Below are positions 62,346 through 64,000 of a stretch of DNA of 64,000 nucleotides, piece by piece. Position 1 is the first letter of the stretch. Each line of letters begins with the position of its first letter. The stretch is from Heterobilharzia americana (lineage: Eukaryota > Platyhelminthes > Trematoda > Strigeidida > Schistosomatidae): positions 154,891,776 through 154,955,775 of the forward strand of contig OX104127.1 of the NCBI GenBank assembly GCA_944470555.2, given 5' to 3'. Position numbers and translations under genes: made by a program. The notes below the pieces were generated by a model, which ran no database searches, was not told where the DNA came from, and saw nothing but the letters and a program-made list of their open reading frames with translations.

Positions 62346-62570
62346 TTTCTGCGGACGACAACACAAGTAGAAAGGAATTCACAGCCTCCATTGTGTTAAC
62401 CTACAAGGAAGGCACATCAGAAACTTTACGTAGGATCCTCAACAAAATTTTACTACTAATAGCAGCAACTCACATAAGGTAATGTAACTATAAAAATCAA
62501 ACGTCGAAAGTTGTGTGATTACATTGATATGATTATGAGCAATAATAATTTATGCTCGAAATGTCATCAA
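62346..62570 (+). mobile_element. Penelope-like element, opposed deleted copy
   Basis: Plus strand: EFTASIVLTYKEGTSETLRR then an internal deletion and the noncoding end block (about 62460-62565) in inverted orientation to 61473-61560. Confidence 0.65.
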
Positions 62571-62989
62571 GTAAATAATGCTAGATCACTGTGTATTGTA
62601 AATCAAATAAATAATTCTTATAAGGAATTAAATTCTTCCACATTGCCGAAGTTTTACATCTATATTAGTTATCTGAACTGCCAGAATTCAGGAAATATTA
62701 CTCAGTAAAACTACCTAATCTTTTGTTCAACATTGGTTCGCACTATGTTCTGAAAGATAATACACACACTTGAGGAAATAATTCTCTCTCTCTCTCTGTA
62801 ATTGTTAAATGTGTACATTTCAGAAGCTTAATGGGACAAAGTTACCTTTCAGAATCCAGATTTCAAAAACAACGATTACAATAACACTTCTGAGAGACTA
62901 TTTGTTAACAGTTTCATAAAAAGAAAAATAACCCATGTTAGCTTTATAGTAGGCCTGAAACCGTCATAGTGGATAAAACTGCAACCAGA

Positions 62990-63395
62990 CGTGCCATGTT
63001 GAAAGAAATTGGACTCGGTTGGAAGGAGGATTCAGGGTGACTAGACAAAGCAGTGACACTACTCAATGAAGTCTCTTACTGTTGGTCTAGTCGAATGAAG
63101 TGATTTGGACTAGGTGGTTGGAGTCTCTGGGACGATAGAAATCAATGGTTAAAGACTTTTGATGACATGGCCGGGAATCGGTCGCAATACCGCAGATGTA
63201 TTCACTCCTTGACATCTTCTGAAGTTTGATTAGATGCAACAGCCTTTGTCTCACACTACTTTGTCTTCTTTGATATCATCCTTTTTTTATTCATCTTTTA
63301 GTTGTGTACTACTATGAAATGTGCCAACTTGAGCCGATACACCTTTATGAGAGGTTCTACGTTGTTTTTGTCAGTCAGTCAGTCTGTAAGAAGCT
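62990..63395 (+). mobile_element. Second LINE family, C-terminal fragment and 3' UTR
   Basis: IGLGWKEDSG and SLTVGLVE in pieces, then the 3' UTR with CTACTATGAAATGTGCCAAC and GTCAGTCAGTCAG, matching 13610-14060 and 37293-37440. Confidence 0.65.
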
Positions 63396-64000
63396 ATAGG
63401 TTGTTTACAAAACTTAATATTTTGTTTATCTGATGGTTGGAGAGTAATTATTCCATCTTGGTGGCATAGTTATATAACAGTGACTACTTTATCGAATCTA
63501 TAATTTTTGAATCTTGATATTGTTGTTATATATAAACACATCAGCTGACCAGTTGATTCTGTCTTGCCGTATGCATTCAGTTCAACTATGAGATAGTCAC
63601 CAAATGATAATAATGCGTTGGTCATGTCAAGTTCTGCACTGCAATACTGAGTTCGACTACTTACTCCAGTGTGCAGTTAAGTAGACATCAAGTAAGTATT
63701 TCTGTCCACATACAAGCTATAGTTTAAATTTTTCTTCACTTACTTATTTGTTTTAGCTGATCGAATTTTCATTCATTGTTTATCCTAATTATTATGATAT
63801 TGATGAGTTGACTGCGTAGTTCACTAAAGCTCTAAAAGTTTACCATTATATGAATTTATGAGCCTTTATTAGTTAAACAGATTATCACGTTAATCTTTGC
63901 ATGATTAGTGTTATTCAGTTTGAGTTCACAGTCGAACAATTATCTTTAAAGTTTTGGCTAGTATTTTCTTATGTCGAAACGCAACTCATGAATTGCTCAA
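63396..64000. other. Nothing recognised
   Basis: AT-rich window end without a readable exon or known repeat. Confidence 0.4.

Overview
The window looks like nuclear DNA of a blood fluke: Schistosoma or a close relative. It is AT-rich, with small exons in kilobase introns. Most recognisable sequence is decayed retroelement: SR2-like RTE LINEs, a second LINE family, Penelope-like elements, and two tRNA-headed SINE families, one of them the schistosome Sm-alpha family. Nothing suggests a bacterium or virus. Species cannot be fixed from sequence alone.

I can support three host genes. (1) Plus strand, 10672-19236: the 3' part of a neuroendocrine 7B2 (secretogranin V) gene. Three phase-consistent exons carry the PPNPCP motif and, unusually, two copies of the NPYLxGQ C-terminal inhibitory motif, each on its own exon. 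(2) Minus strand, 23302-23549: a complete two-exon metallothionein of 44 aa with 15 Cys; only 7 coding bases are in exon 1. (3) Minus strand, 43097-59738: the 3' half of a monocarboxylate-transporter-like (SLC16/MFS) gene in six exons with matching phases; the N-terminal six-helix half lies outside or was not recognised.

Layout. 1-10.6 kb: no gene seen; SINE-B dimers and two RTE 3' ends, one with a 14-bp target duplication. 10.7-19.3 kb: 7B2, whose large intron holds a nearly full-length broken RTE (14973-18268), a LINE tail and a Penelope GIY-YIG fragment. 19.3-26.9 kb: metallothionein among SINE and RTE pieces. 26.9-31.3 kb: a nearly perfect inverted repeat with 1.86-kb arms carrying a Penelope relic, around a 643-bp loop with internally inverted RTE sequence. 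31.3-43 kb: intergenic repeats, including an RTE nested in another LINE. 43.1-59.7 kb: the transporter gene, with SINE dimers, a LINE reverse transcriptase relic and a pseudoexon in its introns. 59.7-64 kb: SINEs, a pair of opposed Penelope relics and a LINE tail.

The most interesting signals are the duplicated 7B2 C-terminal peptide; an apparently intact hammerhead ribozyme in the second SINE family, besides the hammerheads expected in Sm-alpha; and the repeated occurrence of both SINE families as head-to-head inverted dimers with their ribozyme-bearing 3' ends outward. Two such dimers, matching at 301 of 302 positions, flank one transporter exon.
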